A DNA stretch of 36,950 nt from Actinomycetota bacterium (GTDB lineage: Bacteria; Actinomycetota; Acidimicrobiia; Acidimicrobiales; MedAcidi-G1). The notes below the pieces were generated by a model. That model saw only the letters and a program-made list of their open reading frames with translations, searched no databases and was not told the DNA's origin. Position 1 is the stretch's first letter; the number at the start of each line of letters is the position of its first letter. The stretch covers positions 1 through 36,950 of the forward strand of contig JACNKQ010000042.1 of assembly GCA_014381945.1 (NCBI GenBank). Reading direction: 5' to 3'. Position numbers and translations under genes: made by a program. Shown piece after piece: positions 17,934 to 28,021 of this stretch.

Positions 17934-19286
17934 ATGCAACCGGTCGCCACACCCGAGGAGATGGCTGCCATCGACACCTCCGCTTCCGAGCCGTTCGAAG
18001 TGCTCGTCGGCCGCGCCGGTGCCGCCGTGGCCCGGGCGGCTGTCGACCTGCTGGATGGGGCCGAAGGCCGCCGGATCGTCGTGGTCGCCGGACCTGGATC
18101 GAATGGTGCCGACGGGCGCGTAGCCGCAGACCTGCTCAGCGACCTCGGGGCTGAGGTCCGGGTGCTCGATTCCGATGCGGCGTCCGCCGCACTCCCCGCC
18201 GCCGACCTCGTGATCGACGCCGCATACGGCACCGGCCTCCGGCGCCCCTATACGGCGCCGGCCACCGACTCGCCCGTGCTGGCCGTAGACCTGCCTTCCG
18301 GCATCGACGGCCTGACCGGCTGCCAACTGGGTTCCCCGGTGACCGCCGAGCGGACCGTCACCTTCGCCGCCCTCAAGCCGGGTCACCTGCTCGGGCAGGG
18401 GCCGGATCACTGCGGTGAGGTGCTGCTGGTAGACATCGGCCTCGATGTCACCTCATTGCGGACCGGACTGGTCGAGCCGTCCGATGTGGCGGGGCTGGTT
18501 CCGGCCCGGCCCCGTGATGCCCACAAGTGGGAGAGCGCCTGTTGGATCGTCGCCGGGTCGCCGGGCATGGAGGGCGCCGCCCACCTTGCGGCTCGTGCCG
18601 CCCAGCGGTCCGGTGCCGGCTACGTCCGGCTCTCGGTGCCCGGCGGAGGGTCGCTGAGTGGGGCTCCGCTCGAGGTTGTGTCCGAACCGATCCCGTCGGA
18701 CCTGACCCCGCCGGACGACCTCGACCGCTTTGCTGCGCTCGTCCTGGGTCCCGGCCTCGGCCCTGTCACCGGTGACGCCGTCCGCTCCCTGCTCGCATCC
18801 TTCCCCGGCCCGGCCGTCGTCGACGGTGACGGGCTCAACGTCCTGGGAGCCATCGACACGCCACTGCGGCATGGACCCACGGTCCTCACGCCCCACGACG
18901 GCGAGTTCGAGCGCCTTACCGGCGCACGACCGGGTGCCGACCGCCTGGCGGCCGCCCGGACCCTCGCCGTGCGGACCGGGACCGTCGTGCTCCTGAAGGG
19001 CCCCGCAACGGTCGTTGCCGCTCCCGACGGCAGGATCCTGCTGGCGGCGTCAGGCGACCAGCGACTGGCGACGGCCGGGTCGGGTGATGTCCTTGCGGGG
19101 ATCCTCGGCGCCTTCCTCGCCCGGGGCGCCGACCCCCTCGAGGCGGCTGCCGCTGCGGCCGTCGTACACGGCCTGACGGTCCGGGAGTTGCCGGCGACCG
19201 GGGTGGTCGCCGGGGACCTCGACCGGTGCCTGCCCGACCTGCTCGGGCGACTCGGCGTGGATCGGGCAGATGGGGTGCGGGCCTGA
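17934..19286 (+). CDS. nnrDE (nnr): Bifunctional NAD(P)HX epimerase / ADP-dependent dehydratase
   Basis: This fused enzyme repairs hydrated NADH and NADPH: the N-terminal YjeF_N domain (about 1-200) epimerises NAD(P)HX, the C-terminal kinase-like domain dehydrates it. N-domain features are VVAGPGSNGADGRVAADLL, a variant of the usual GxGNNGGDG, and DAAYGTGL. C-domain features are PHDGEFERLTG, VLLKGPATVVAAPDG and the nucleotide-binding ATAGSGDVLAGILGAFL. The 450-residue length is a little under the common 500. The TGA overlaps the ATG of alr. Confidence 0.93.
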   Translation: MQPVATPEEMAAIDTSASEPFEVLVGRAGAAVARAAVDLLDGAEGRRIVVVAGPGSNGADGRVAADLLSDLGAEVRVLDSDAASAALPAADLVIDAAYGTGLRRPYTAPATDSPVLAVDLPSGIDGLTGCQLGSPVTAERTVTFAALKPGHLLGQGPDHCGEVLLVDIGLDVTSLRTGLVEPSDVAGLVPARPRDAHKWESACWIVAGSPGMEGAAHLAARAAQRSGAGYVRLSVPGGGSLSGAPLEVVSEPIPSDLTPPDDLDRFAALVLGPGLGPVTGDAVRSLLASFPGPAVVDGDGLNVLGAIDTPLRHGPTVLTPHDGEFERLTGARPGADRLAAARTLAVRTGTVVLLKGPATVVAAPDGRILLAASGDQRLATAGSGDVLAGILGAFLARGADPLEAAAAAAVVHGLTVRELPATGVVAGDLDRCLPDLLGRLGVDRADGVRA

Positions 19287-20380
19287 TGCGTCCCACCTGG
19301 TGCGATGTCGACCTGGACGCCATCCGGCACAACGTGGGGGTGCTGGGCGCCCTGGCGGGGGAGGCGGAGTTGTGTGCAGTCGTCAAGGCCGATGCGTACC
19401 GGCACGGCGCCGTACCGGTCGCACGGGCGGCGGTCGAGGCCGGTGCGACCTGGTTGGGGGTAGCCCTGGTCGAGGAGGCCGCCGAGTTGCGTGCCGCAGG
19501 CCTTGCCGTACCGATCCTGGTGCTCAGCGAGCCGCATCCCGACGGCATGGCCGGCGTGGCCGCCCTGGACGGCGTGCGGACCACGGTCTACTCCGAGGCG
19601 GGCATCGACGCCCTTGCTGCGGTCGCCCCCGGGGCGCCGGTCCATCTCAAGGTCGACACCGGGATGCACCGGGTGGGGGCGGCTCCGGCCGATGTCGTCC
19701 ACCTGGCGCACAGGGTGCTCGAGTGCGACCTGGTGCTAGAGGGCGTGTTCACGCACTTCGCGGTCGCCGATGCCCCCGCCGATCCGTTCACGGCCACCCA
19801 GGTCGAGCGCTTCGACGCCGTGCTGGCGGACCTCGCCGACCACGGCGTCCATCCCGAGTTGGTCCACCTGGCGAACACAGCCGGGCTCATCACCTGTCCG
19901 GGGGCCCGACGGTCGCTGGTGCGGGCCGGTATCGGCATCTACGGCGTGGCACCTTCGCCGGAACTGGCCGCTGCCGGTGCCGACCTGGGCCTGCGGCCTG
20001 CGGCCCGCATCCGAAGCGAGGTGCGTCATGTCCACGCCGTCGAGGCGGGTGAGGGGGTCTCCTACGGACGCCGGTGGAAGGCCGGGGGGCCGACCCGCCT
20101 GGCGACGGTACCGATCGGCTATGCAGACGGTATCTGCCGGGCCTGGTGGGACGGTGGCTCGGTGCTGGTGCGTGGTCGGCGTCGGCCCATCCGCGGTGTC
20201 GTCACCATGGACCAACTGGTGGTCGAGGTGGATGGCGACGTGGCGGTCGGCGACGAAGTCGTGCTGCTGGGCCGACAGGGTGACGGGCACATAGGCGCCG
20301 ACGAGGTGGCGGCTGTGCTGGACACCATCACCTACGAGGTGTTGACGTCCCTGGCTTCCCGTGTGCCCAGGCGCTACTGA
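19286..20380 (+). CDS. alr: Alanine racemase
   Basis: Alr makes D-alanine for peptidoglycan with pyridoxal phosphate. The 364-residue protein carries the PLP lysine Lys34 in AVVKADAYRHGA and the second catalytic base Tyr260 in GVSYGRRW; RAGIGIYGVAP and VTMDQLVVEV are also typical. ATG 19286 overlaps the preceding stop and starts right before WCDVDLDAIRHN, the family start; an open frame exists 60 bases further upstream but is not conserved. With glmM and glmS it forms a cell-wall precursor block. Confidence 0.95.
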   Translation: MRPTWCDVDLDAIRHNVGVLGALAGEAELCAVVKADAYRHGAVPVARAAVEAGATWLGVALVEEAAELRAAGLAVPILVLSEPHPDGMAGVAALDGVRTTVYSEAGIDALAAVAPGAPVHLKVDTGMHRVGAAPADVVHLAHRVLECDLVLEGVFTHFAVADAPADPFTATQVERFDAVLADLADHGVHPELVHLANTAGLITCPGARRSLVRAGIGIYGVAPSPELAAAGADLGLRPAARIRSEVRHVHAVEAGEGVSYGRRWKAGGPTRLATVPIGYADGICRAWWDGGSVLVRGRRRPIRGVVTMDQLVVEVDGDVAVGDEVVLLGRQGDGHIGADEVAAVLDTITYEVLTSLASRVPRRY

Positions 20381-20397
20381 GCCACGGTGCCGATCCG

Positions 20398-21525
20398 ATG
20401 ACGCTCCGGGTGCTGCTGGTCGAGCCGTTCCACGGCGGATCCCATGCGGCCTGGGCCGGGGGCCTGGCGCAGCACAGCCGGCACGAGGTCGTGACCGTGT
20501 CGCTCCCGGGCAGCTTCTGGCGGTGGCGGATGCGGGGGGCCTCGGTGAGCCTCGCTACGGCGACCGTCGATCTTCTCGCCGGTCAACGCCGACCCGACGT
20601 GGTCCTGGCGAGCGGCATGTTCGACCTGTCGGCATGGCTGGGCCTCACCCGACGCATCCTCGGCGACCCACCGATCGTGCTGTACCTGCACGAGAACCAA
20701 CTGGGCTATCCGCTCAGCCCGAACCAGAAGGCCGACGACGAGTTCCCTTTGGCCAACTGGCGCTCGATGTTCGCCGCCGACGAGGTCTGGTGCAACTCGA
20801 GGTTCCAACTCGAAGAGCTGTTGGACAACATGCCGGCGCTGCTCGACCGTTCCCCCGACGAATCGCATGCCCACATGCTCGAAGAGGTCGCAGGACGCTG
20901 CTCCGTGGTGCCCGTCGGCGTGGAGATGGCTGACCTGCCCGGGTCGGGGGAGCGGGGCGACCCGTCCGTTGCCACTCCGCTGGTGCTCTGGAACCACCGG
21001 TGGGAGCACGACAAGAACCCGAAGGCGGTTTTCGGGTCCCTGGTGAAGTTGGCCGAAGAGGGCGTGGCGTTCGACGTGGCGATCGTCGGCGAGAACGTCC
21101 GGGTCGATCCCCGCGAGATGGACGAGGCACGCCAGGCCCTGGGTGGCCGTGTGGTGCAGTTCGGGCACATGCCCCGCAGTGGATACGTGGCGTTGCTCGG
21201 GCGGGCAGACGTGGTCGTCAGCGCCGCCCACCACGAGTACTTCGGGGTCTCGGTGGTCGAGGCGGTTGCGGCCGGCGCCGTCCCCGTCCTCCCGGACGGC
21301 CTCAGCTATCCGGAGGTGGTACCGCCGCCGTGGCACCCGTCGGCCCTGTATCCGGAAGGTGGCCTCACCACCCGGCTCCGCGAGGTACTCACCGACCTGC
21401 AGGCATGGAGGGCCCGCTGCGAGGGCCTGTCGGGCGAGATGCGCCGCTTCGACTGGCGGGAGGTAGTCGGCACCTACGACGATCGGCTCGAGGCGTTGGG
21501 CGAGGGGTACGGTCGGACCCCATGA
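20398..21525 (+). CDS. GTDC1/QTMAN-like (DUF3524) glycosyltransferase
   Basis: A 375-residue GT-B glycosyltransferase. The N-terminal half carries the signature of the DUF3524 family: EPFHGGSHAAW (9-19), WRWRMRGAS (41 on), HENQLGYP (98-105) and WCNSRFQLEELL. The C-terminal half has LVLWNHRWEHDKNP and the retaining-GT EX7E motif Glu280/Glu288 in EYFGVSVVEAVAAG. The human member GTDC1 (QTMAN) is reported to mannosylate queuosine in tRNA(Asp). Whether this enzyme acts on tRNA is inference; it lies between alr and a peptidase gene but close to tsaE/tsaB/tsaD and truA. A different glycosylation role is possible. It overlaps the next gene by 4 bases. Confidence 0.85.
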   Translation: MTLRVLLVEPFHGGSHAAWAGGLAQHSRHEVVTVSLPGSFWRWRMRGASVSLATATVDLLAGQRRPDVVLASGMFDLSAWLGLTRRILGDPPIVLYLHENQLGYPLSPNQKADDEFPLANWRSMFAADEVWCNSRFQLEELLDNMPALLDRSPDESHAHMLEEVAGRCSVVPVGVEMADLPGSGERGDPSVATPLVLWNHRWEHDKNPKAVFGSLVKLAEEGVAFDVAIVGENVRVDPREMDEARQALGGRVVQFGHMPRSGYVALLGRADVVVSAAHHEYFGVSVVEAVAAGAVPVLPDGLSYPEVVPPPWHPSALYPEGGLTTRLREVLTDLQAWRARCEGLSGEMRRFDWREVVGTYDDRLEALGEGYGRTP

Positions 21526-22388
21526 GGTTCCCGATCGATGATGTGCAGATTGGCCACTGGACCGATGAATCGGCCCGGACGGGCTGCACTGTCGTCCTGC
21601 TGCCAGTAGGGACCGTGGCGTCGGGTGAGGTCCGGGGCGGGGCGCCCGCAACCCGCGAGTTCGACCTGCTGGCCCCTGAACGGACCGTCGAACACGTCGA
21701 CGCAGTGGTGCTCACCGGGGGGTCGGCGTTCGGCCTGGCCGCAGCCGACGGGGTGGTGGCCCACCTCGAGGAAGGAGGTCGGGGTTTCCCCACGGGTGCC
21801 GGACCGGTTCCGATCGTGGTGTCGATGGCCCTCTACGACCTGCTGGAGGGACGGGCGGACGTTCGGCCCGGGCCGGCGGAAGGACGTGCCGCTGCCGAGG
21901 CGGCCACCGGTGAGGTGGCCACGGGTCGGGTCGGCGCAGGCACCGGAGCCACGGTCGGCACCTGGCGGGGTCGTGACCATGCCCGGCCTGGGGGCATCGG
22001 TATCGGGACGGCCCGACGTGGCAACGTGACCGTGGCGGCGGTGGTGGCGGTGAACGCCTCCGGCGACCCCGATGACGGCTCGGCTTCGGGAGGTGTTGCC
22101 GACGGCACCTTCGATGCCTGGCCAGGCGACGACGTCGAGGCCTTCGGCGGGCGCCAGAACACGACCATCGGTGTCATCGTGACGAACGCCGATCTCTCGA
22201 AGGGCGGGTGTTTGCTGGTCGCCCAGTCCGGACACGACGGCCTTGCCCGTGCGCTATTTCCCGTTCACATGGCAACCGATGGCGATGCGTTGGTAGCGGC
22301 TGCAACCGGAGATCTCGACGCAGGCGTCGACCTGGTGCGCGTGTTGGCCGTAGCGGCAGTGGAACGTGCGGTCCGGGTCGCCACCTGA
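21522..22388 (+). CDS. P1 (DmpA/NylC-type) autoprocessing aminopeptidase or amidohydrolase
   Basis: This 288-residue protein belongs to the P1 family of N-terminal nucleophile hydrolases, which includes DmpA, beta-aminopeptidases and nylon oligomer hydrolase NylC. The family precursor cleaves itself and the new N-terminal Ser or Thr is the nucleophile. Here the likely cut is Asn213/Thr214 in RQNTTIGVIVTNADLSK. Other motifs are VVLTGGSAFGLAAADGV, GFPTGAGPVPIV and GRVGAGTGATVG. The substrate cannot be read from the sequence. The ATG overlaps the previous gene (ATGA), so the two are probably co-translated. Confidence 0.88.
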   Translation: MRFPIDDVQIGHWTDESARTGCTVVLLPVGTVASGEVRGGAPATREFDLLAPERTVEHVDAVVLTGGSAFGLAAADGVVAHLEEGGRGFPTGAGPVPIVVSMALYDLLEGRADVRPGPAEGRAAAEAATGEVATGRVGAGTGATVGTWRGRDHARPGGIGIGTARRGNVTVAAVVAVNASGDPDDGSASGGVADGTFDAWPGDDVEAFGGRQNTTIGVIVTNADLSKGGCLLVAQSGHDGLARALFPVHMATDGDALVAAATGDLDAGVDLVRVLAVAAVERAVRVAT

Positions 22389-22398
22389 GGCCCGTCGG

Positions 22399-22404
22399 TA
22401 CGCT
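22399..22404 (+). promoter_or_regulatory. -10 box of a likely leaderless transcript (UDG gene)
   Basis: TACGCT ends six bases before the GTG at 22411, which puts the likely transcript start at the start codon itself. No ribosome binding site precedes the GTG. The context CGGTACGCT recurs at 27955-27963. No strong -35 box is visible. Confidence 0.4.
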
Positions 22405-22410
22405 TGACGG

Positions 22411-22986
22411 GTGTCCGACCCGCCACCTGTGCCCACCCGACTCTCGCTGCTGGCCGAGGAGGCCTCCGGCTGCACCCTGTGCGGTCTGGCCGCCGGCCGG
22501 ACACAGGTGGTGTTCGCCGACGGATCCCCGGACGCCGACCTCATGTTCGTCGGCGAGGGTCCGGGTGCCGAGGAGGACCGTCAGGGCCTGCCGTTCGTGG
22601 GCCGGTCCGGAAAGTTGCTCGGCCGCCTGCTGATGGAGGAGGTCGGGATCCAACGCAGCGACTGCTACATCGCCAACGTGGTGAAGTGCCGGCCGCCCGG
22701 CAACCGTGATCCGAAGCCTGACGAGATCGCCGCCTGCCGGCCGTACCTGGAGGAGCAGGTCGACCTGGTGGACCCTGTCGTGATCGTGACGCTCGGCAAC
22801 TTCGCCTCGAAGCTGTTGCTCGATACCGATACCGGCATCACGAAGCTGCGTGGCCGGGCCTATGGGTACGGCGACCGCAGCCTCGTGCCCACCTTCCACC
22901 CGGCTGCCGCCCTCCGGGGTGGCGCCGACGTACTCGCCCGGATGCGCGCCGACCTGGCCCGTGCCAAGATGCTGATGGCCCGATGA
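22411..22986 (+). CDS. udgA: Family-4 (4Fe-4S) uracil-DNA glycosylase
   Basis: The enzyme removes uracil from DNA at the start of base excision repair. The 191-residue protein has the iron-sulfur cysteines Cys21, Cys24, Cys93 and Cys109, the catalytic motif GEGPGAEEDRQGLPFVGRSG, NVVKCRPPGNRDP and the second motif FHPAAAL. Cluster spacing matches thermophile and actinobacterial UDGa. It begins at GTG without a ribosome binding site and overlaps tsaE by 4 bases, which links it to the t6A genes by expression rather than pathway. Confidence 0.93.
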   Translation: MSDPPPVPTRLSLLAEEASGCTLCGLAAGRTQVVFADGSPDADLMFVGEGPGAEEDRQGLPFVGRSGKLLGRLLMEEVGIQRSDCYIANVVKCRPPGNRDPKPDEIAACRPYLEEQVDLVDPVVIVTLGNFASKLLLDTDTGITKLRGRAYGYGDRSLVPTFHPAAALRGGADVLARMRADLARAKMLMAR

Positions 22987-23486
22987 GCGCCATCGTGCAC
23001 ACCGGTTCGGCGGAGGCGACGCAGACGCTGGCCGCCCGCCTCGCTGCGTTCGTGAGGGCCGGCGACCTGATCGTGCTCTGCGGCGACCTGGGGGCCGGCA
23101 AGACCACGTTCACGCAGGGGTTCGGCGGAGCACTCGGCGTGACCAGCCCGGTCACCTCGCCGACCTTCACGCTCGCCAACCGCTACGAGGGGTCACTGAT
23201 CGTCAACCACCTCGACGTCTACCGGCTGGCCCACATCGACGAGGTGGCCGATCTGGGGCTCGCCGAACTCGTCGATGACCGCTCCGTCACCCTGATCGAG
23301 TGGGGGGACGCAATCGCCGGGGTGCTGCCGGGTGGCTATCTGGAGGTTCGAATACGCATGGGTGACGGCCCAGACGACCGCTCGCTCGAGTTCCGGGTGG
23401 TAGGCAGGGAGTGGAGGGATCGGGAGGCGGCCCTGTCCGGGCTCGACGGCGACGGTTCGACCGATGCGGAGGGAACCACATGTTGA
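22983..23486 (+). CDS. tsaE: tRNA t6A biosynthesis ATPase TsaE
   Basis: TsaE is the ATPase that drives turnover of the TsaB-TsaD complex, which adds threonylcarbamoyl to A37 of ANN-decoding tRNAs. The 167-residue protein has the Walker A motif GDLGAGKTTFTQGF (Lys40), TSPTFTLANRYEG, the HLDVYRL motif and LIEWGD. It begins within the UDG stop and overlaps tsaB by 7 bases. Confidence 0.95.
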   Translation: MSAIVHTGSAEATQTLAARLAAFVRAGDLIVLCGDLGAGKTTFTQGFGGALGVTSPVTSPTFTLANRYEGSLIVNHLDVYRLAHIDEVADLGLAELVDDRSVTLIEWGDAIAGVLPGGYLEVRIRMGDGPDDRSLEFRVVGREWRDREAALSGLDGDGSTDAEGTTC

Positions 23487-24181
23487 TCCTCGGCATCGAG
23501 AGCGCCGGCCCACAGGTGGGGTGTGCAATCGGGGGCCATGAGGGCGTGCTGGCATCGGCCCACACCGGGAAGGGCCGTCGCCACGCCGAGAACCTTGCCC
23601 CGCAGATCGATTTCGTGCGGCGACAGGCAGGAATCGAACTCGGCGACCTGGGTGCCGTCGCCGTCGACGTCGGGCCCGGCCTGTTCACCGGGCTCCGGGT
23701 CGGGATAGCGACTGCCGTCGCCATGTCCCACGCACTCGGCGTACCGATGATCCCGGTAACCAGCCCCGATCTGATGGCGTTTCCCGCCCGGTGGAGCAGC
23801 AGGCTCATCGTGACTGCACTTGATGCCCGGCGAGGCGAGCTGTTCACGGCGCACTTCCGCAAGGTGCCGGGCGGCATCCAGCGGGTGCGTGAGGTGAACG
23901 TCTGTACGCCCGACGACCTGGCGGGCGAGCTTGAGGCTGCCGACGAGCCGGCGCTGCTGGTAGGCGACGGGGCGCTGCGCTACGCCGACACGTTCCACGA
24001 CATCGGGCGCATCGAGATGGCCGAGCAGGGGCTGGCCCTGCCCAGTGCCCGTTCGCTCGTGCAACTGGCCCACGCCAGGGCCATGCGCGAGGAGTTCGTG
24101 CAGTCCTGGGAGATCGAGCCGGTGTACCTGCGAAAGCCCGATGCCGAGATCAACTGGTCGACCCGGGAGGGCAGGGCATGA
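23480..24181 (+). CDS. tsaB: tRNA t6A biosynthesis protein TsaB
   Basis: TsaB is the inactive ASKHA-fold partner of TsaD. The 233-residue protein starts with MLILGIESAGPQVGCAIGG and has VDVGPGLFTGLRVGIATAVA, then ALDARRGELFTAHF; it lacks the HxxxH metal motif of TsaD, as expected. The C-terminal PVYLRKPDAE is typical. ATG 23480 was chosen over a more upstream ATG because it begins directly at the conserved strand. It overlaps tsaE by 7 and rimI by 4 bases. Confidence 0.95.
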   Translation: MLILGIESAGPQVGCAIGGHEGVLASAHTGKGRRHAENLAPQIDFVRRQAGIELGDLGAVAVDVGPGLFTGLRVGIATAVAMSHALGVPMIPVTSPDLMAFPARWSSRLIVTALDARRGELFTAHFRKVPGGIQRVREVNVCTPDDLAGELEAADEPALLVGDGALRYADTFHDIGRIEMAEQGLALPSARSLVQLAHARAMREEFVQSWEIEPVYLRKPDAEINWSTREGRA

Positions 24182-24726
24182 GCGCCACCGGCCGGCCGGA
24201 GGCAACCGACGTGGTGCTGCGCCCGATGGTCGCAGCCGACATCGACGTCGTACTCGGCATCGACCGGCAGGTCCACCGGGAACCCTGGACGTCCGGGTTC
24301 CTCGCCGAACAGTTGGACGCCGTCGACCGGTGGCACCATGTCGTCGCCGACCGCGGCAGCGGCGTGGTCGGTCACGCCGCCCTGACCATCGTCGCCGACG
24401 AGGGCCACGTCGCCACCGTTGCCGTGTACCCCGACGAACAGGGAGCAGGCGTCGGTGGCCGCCTGCTGGGCGCCCTGTGCCGGTTCGCGGTCGGGCGGGG
24501 GCTCGATGCACTGACCCTCGAGGTCCGTGCAGGCAACGAACGGGCCATCGGCCTCTACAGTCGCTTCGGTTTCGCTCCGGCAGGTATCCGGCCCGGCTAT
24601 TACGGGGACGGGCCGGGCGGCCGGGAAGATGCGCTGGTCATGTGGGCGCACGACATCGGCGAGCCGGCGTTTCTCAGGCGGATCGGGGCCGCCGAAGGGG
24701 CGCCACGCAAGAAGGCCTGCGCATGA
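24178..24726 (+). CDS. rimI: Ribosomal-protein-alanine N-acetyltransferase RimI
   Basis: A 182-residue GNAT acetyltransferase; in E. coli RimI acetylates the N-terminal Ala of S18. The acetyl-CoA loop is EQGAGVGGRLLGALC and the following VRAGNERAIGLYSRFGF is typical of the family, as is PWTSGFLAEQL near the start. Its place between tsaB and tsaD is the common actinobacterial arrangement. The start overlaps the tsaB stop and the end overlaps the tsaD ATG. Confidence 0.92.
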   Translation: MSATGRPEATDVVLRPMVAADIDVVLGIDRQVHREPWTSGFLAEQLDAVDRWHHVVADRGSGVVGHAALTIVADEGHVATVAVYPDEQGAGVGGRLLGALCRFAVGRGLDALTLEVRAGNERAIGLYSRFGFAPAGIRPGYYGDGPGGREDALVMWAHDIGEPAFLRRIGAAEGAPRKKACA

Positions 24727-25754
24727 GCGACGTGATCCTCGGCATCGAGACCTCGTGTGACGAGACGGCCGCGGCCGTCGTCGAGCGGGCGCAGGTGGTG
24801 CGCTCCTCGGTGGTCAGCAGTCAGGTTGATCGACACGCACCGTTCGGCGGGGTGGTTCCCGAGATCGCCGGAAGGGCCCACGTCGAACGACTGGTGCCCG
24901 TCGTCGCCGAGGCGCTCGTCTCCGCCGGAGCCGACGGCGACGACCTCGATGCCGTGGCCGCCACCACCGGGCCCGGGCTGGCCGGGTCGCTGTTGATCGG
25001 AGTGAGCGCCGCCAAGGCCCTGTCGCTGGTGTGGGACGTGCCGTTCGTGTCGGTCAACCACCTCGAGGCACACCTCTACGCCTCGTTCCTCGAGGAACCC
25101 GACCTAGAGCTGCCCCTTGTGGTCCTGCTGGTCTCGGGCGGCCACACGATGCTCATCTTCATGGAGGACCACTGCCGTTACCGCCTGCTGGGCTCCACCC
25201 TCGACGATGCGGCCGGCGAGGCCTTCGACAAGGTTGCCCGCTACCTCGGCCTGGGCTACCCGGGGGGGCCGGCGATCGACGAACTCGCCGTCGAGGGAGA
25301 CCCTGCGGCGTTCGCCTACCCGCGGTCGTTGGTGCAGGAGAACCCGGCGACGCTGCCCGACGACCGCCGATTCGCCTTTTCGTTCAGCGGCCTCAAGACG
25401 GCCGTCGTAAGCCATGTTCGTGGGGATCCCGAAGCCCCGACCGCCGATGTGGCCGCTTCGTTCCAGGAGGCGGTCGTCGATGCGCTGGTGACCAAGGCCC
25501 GGTGGGCGGTCGAGGCCACCGGGGCGAAGGGCCTGTGCCTCGGCGGGGGCGTGGCGGCCAACTCCCGGCTGCGCGAGCGGTTTCTGGATGTCTGTGGCGA
25601 CCTCGGCGTGCGGGCGTTCCTGCCGTCGCATGCGATGTGCACCGACAATGCCGCCATGGTTGCCGCCGCCGGCTGGTGGCGCCTGTCGATGTTCGGGCCC
25701 AGCCCGCTCGACACCGGTGCCGATCCCAACCAGGGCCTGCCGCTCATCGACTGA
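24723..25754 (+). CDS. tsaD: tRNA N6-adenosine threonylcarbamoyltransferase TsaD
   Basis: TsaD transfers the threonylcarbamoyl group to A37. The 343-residue protein has [14 protein letters not shown] at the start, the metal-binding HLEAH motif in [40 protein letters not shown] and the ATP-binding [23 protein letters not shown] is near the end. ATG 24723 overlaps rimI by 4 bases. It ends this operon; the next gene, groES, has its own promoter. Confidence 0.96.
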   Translation: MSDVILGIETSCDETAAAVVERAQVVRSSVVSSQVDRHAPFGGVVPEIAGRAHVERLVPVVAEALVSAGADGDDLDAVAATTGPGLAGSLLIGVSAAKALSLVWDVPFVSVNHLEAHLYASFLEEPDLELPLVVLLVSGGHTMLIFMEDHCRYRLLGSTLDDAAGEAFDKVARYLGLGYPGGPAIDELAVEGDPAAFAYPRSLVQENPATLPDDRRFAFSFSGLKTAVVSHVRGDPEAPTADVAASFQEAVVDALVTKARWAVEATGAKGLCLGGGVAANSRLRERFLDVCGDLGVRAFLPSHAMCTDNAAMVAAAGWWRLSMFGPSPLDTGADPNQGLPLID

Positions 25755-25801
25755 ACGGGCCCCGGTCGGTCGAACGGGCCGGAAATCAGTCCCCCTGCAC
25801 G

Positions 25802-25830
25802 TTGTGCCGCCCCGGGGTCGACCGTATCGT
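25802..25830 (+). promoter_or_regulatory. Putative groESL promoter
   Basis: TTGTGC (25802-25807) and TATCGT (25825-25830) are separated by 17 bases. The last base of the -10 is the first base of the CIRCE operator, so a bound repressor would block RNA polymerase. The transcript would start near 25837 and have a leader of about 90 bases. Confidence 0.55.
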
Positions 25831-25856
25831 TGGCACTCGTCTACTGAGAGTGCCAA
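25830..25856 (+). promoter_or_regulatory. CIRCE operator (HrcA binding site)
   Basis: TTGGCACTC-N9-GAGTGCCAA is a perfect 9-bp inverted repeat with the 9-base spacer typical of CIRCE. The common consensus is TTAGCACTC-N9-GAGTGCTAA; here both arms carry the paired change A to G / T to C. HrcA binding there represses groESL until heat stress. It lies 71 bases before groES. Confidence 0.93.
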
Positions 25857-25927
25857 GCGCGCTCGAGGCAAATCCGGCGGCCACTTCCGGCAGCCGTGTC
25901 AACCAACGAAGAGGGAAGAAGCGTTCC

Positions 25928-27878
<1,951 letters not shown>

Positions 27879-27882
27879 GAGC

Positions 27883-27946
27883 CGCCCTCTCCGGAGGGCG
27901 ACCCTCGACGTGGCGCCGGGCCTTCGGGCCCGGCTCCCGTCGTTTT
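27883..27946 (+). terminator. groESL terminator region with two hairpins
   Basis: Stem 1: CGCCCTC (27883-27889) with GAGGGCG (27894-27900). Stem 2: GCCGGGCC (27915-27922), loop TTCG, GGCCCGGC (27927-27934), a perfect 8-bp stem followed at 27943 by TTTT. The second is a good intrinsic terminator for a high-GC genome, though its U-run is short. Between 27947 and 28021 lie a copy of the 25-bp repeat end, a TACGCT box (27958-27963) and the ribosome binding site of the next gene. Confidence 0.7.
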
Positions 27947-27959
27947 CGGGGCGACGGTA
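27935..27959 (+). repeat. 25-bp dispersed repeat, copy 1
   Basis: This segment matches 30827-30851 with a single mismatch; the core CGTTTTCGGGGCGACGGTA is identical over 19 bases. In both places it runs directly into a TAnnnT box (TACGCT here). It also contains CCGTCG/CGACGG arms that can form a small hairpin. Confidence 0.85.
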
Positions 27960-28021
27960 CGCTGAGAGGCTGACGGGCCGCTGTGAAATAATGCAGTACC
28001 TAATCGAGGAATAAGGCTTCC

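Noticed and set aside
25755-25790. Terminator after tsaD
   Set aside because: GGCCC and GGGCC can pair but the stem is short and has no T run; left uncalled.
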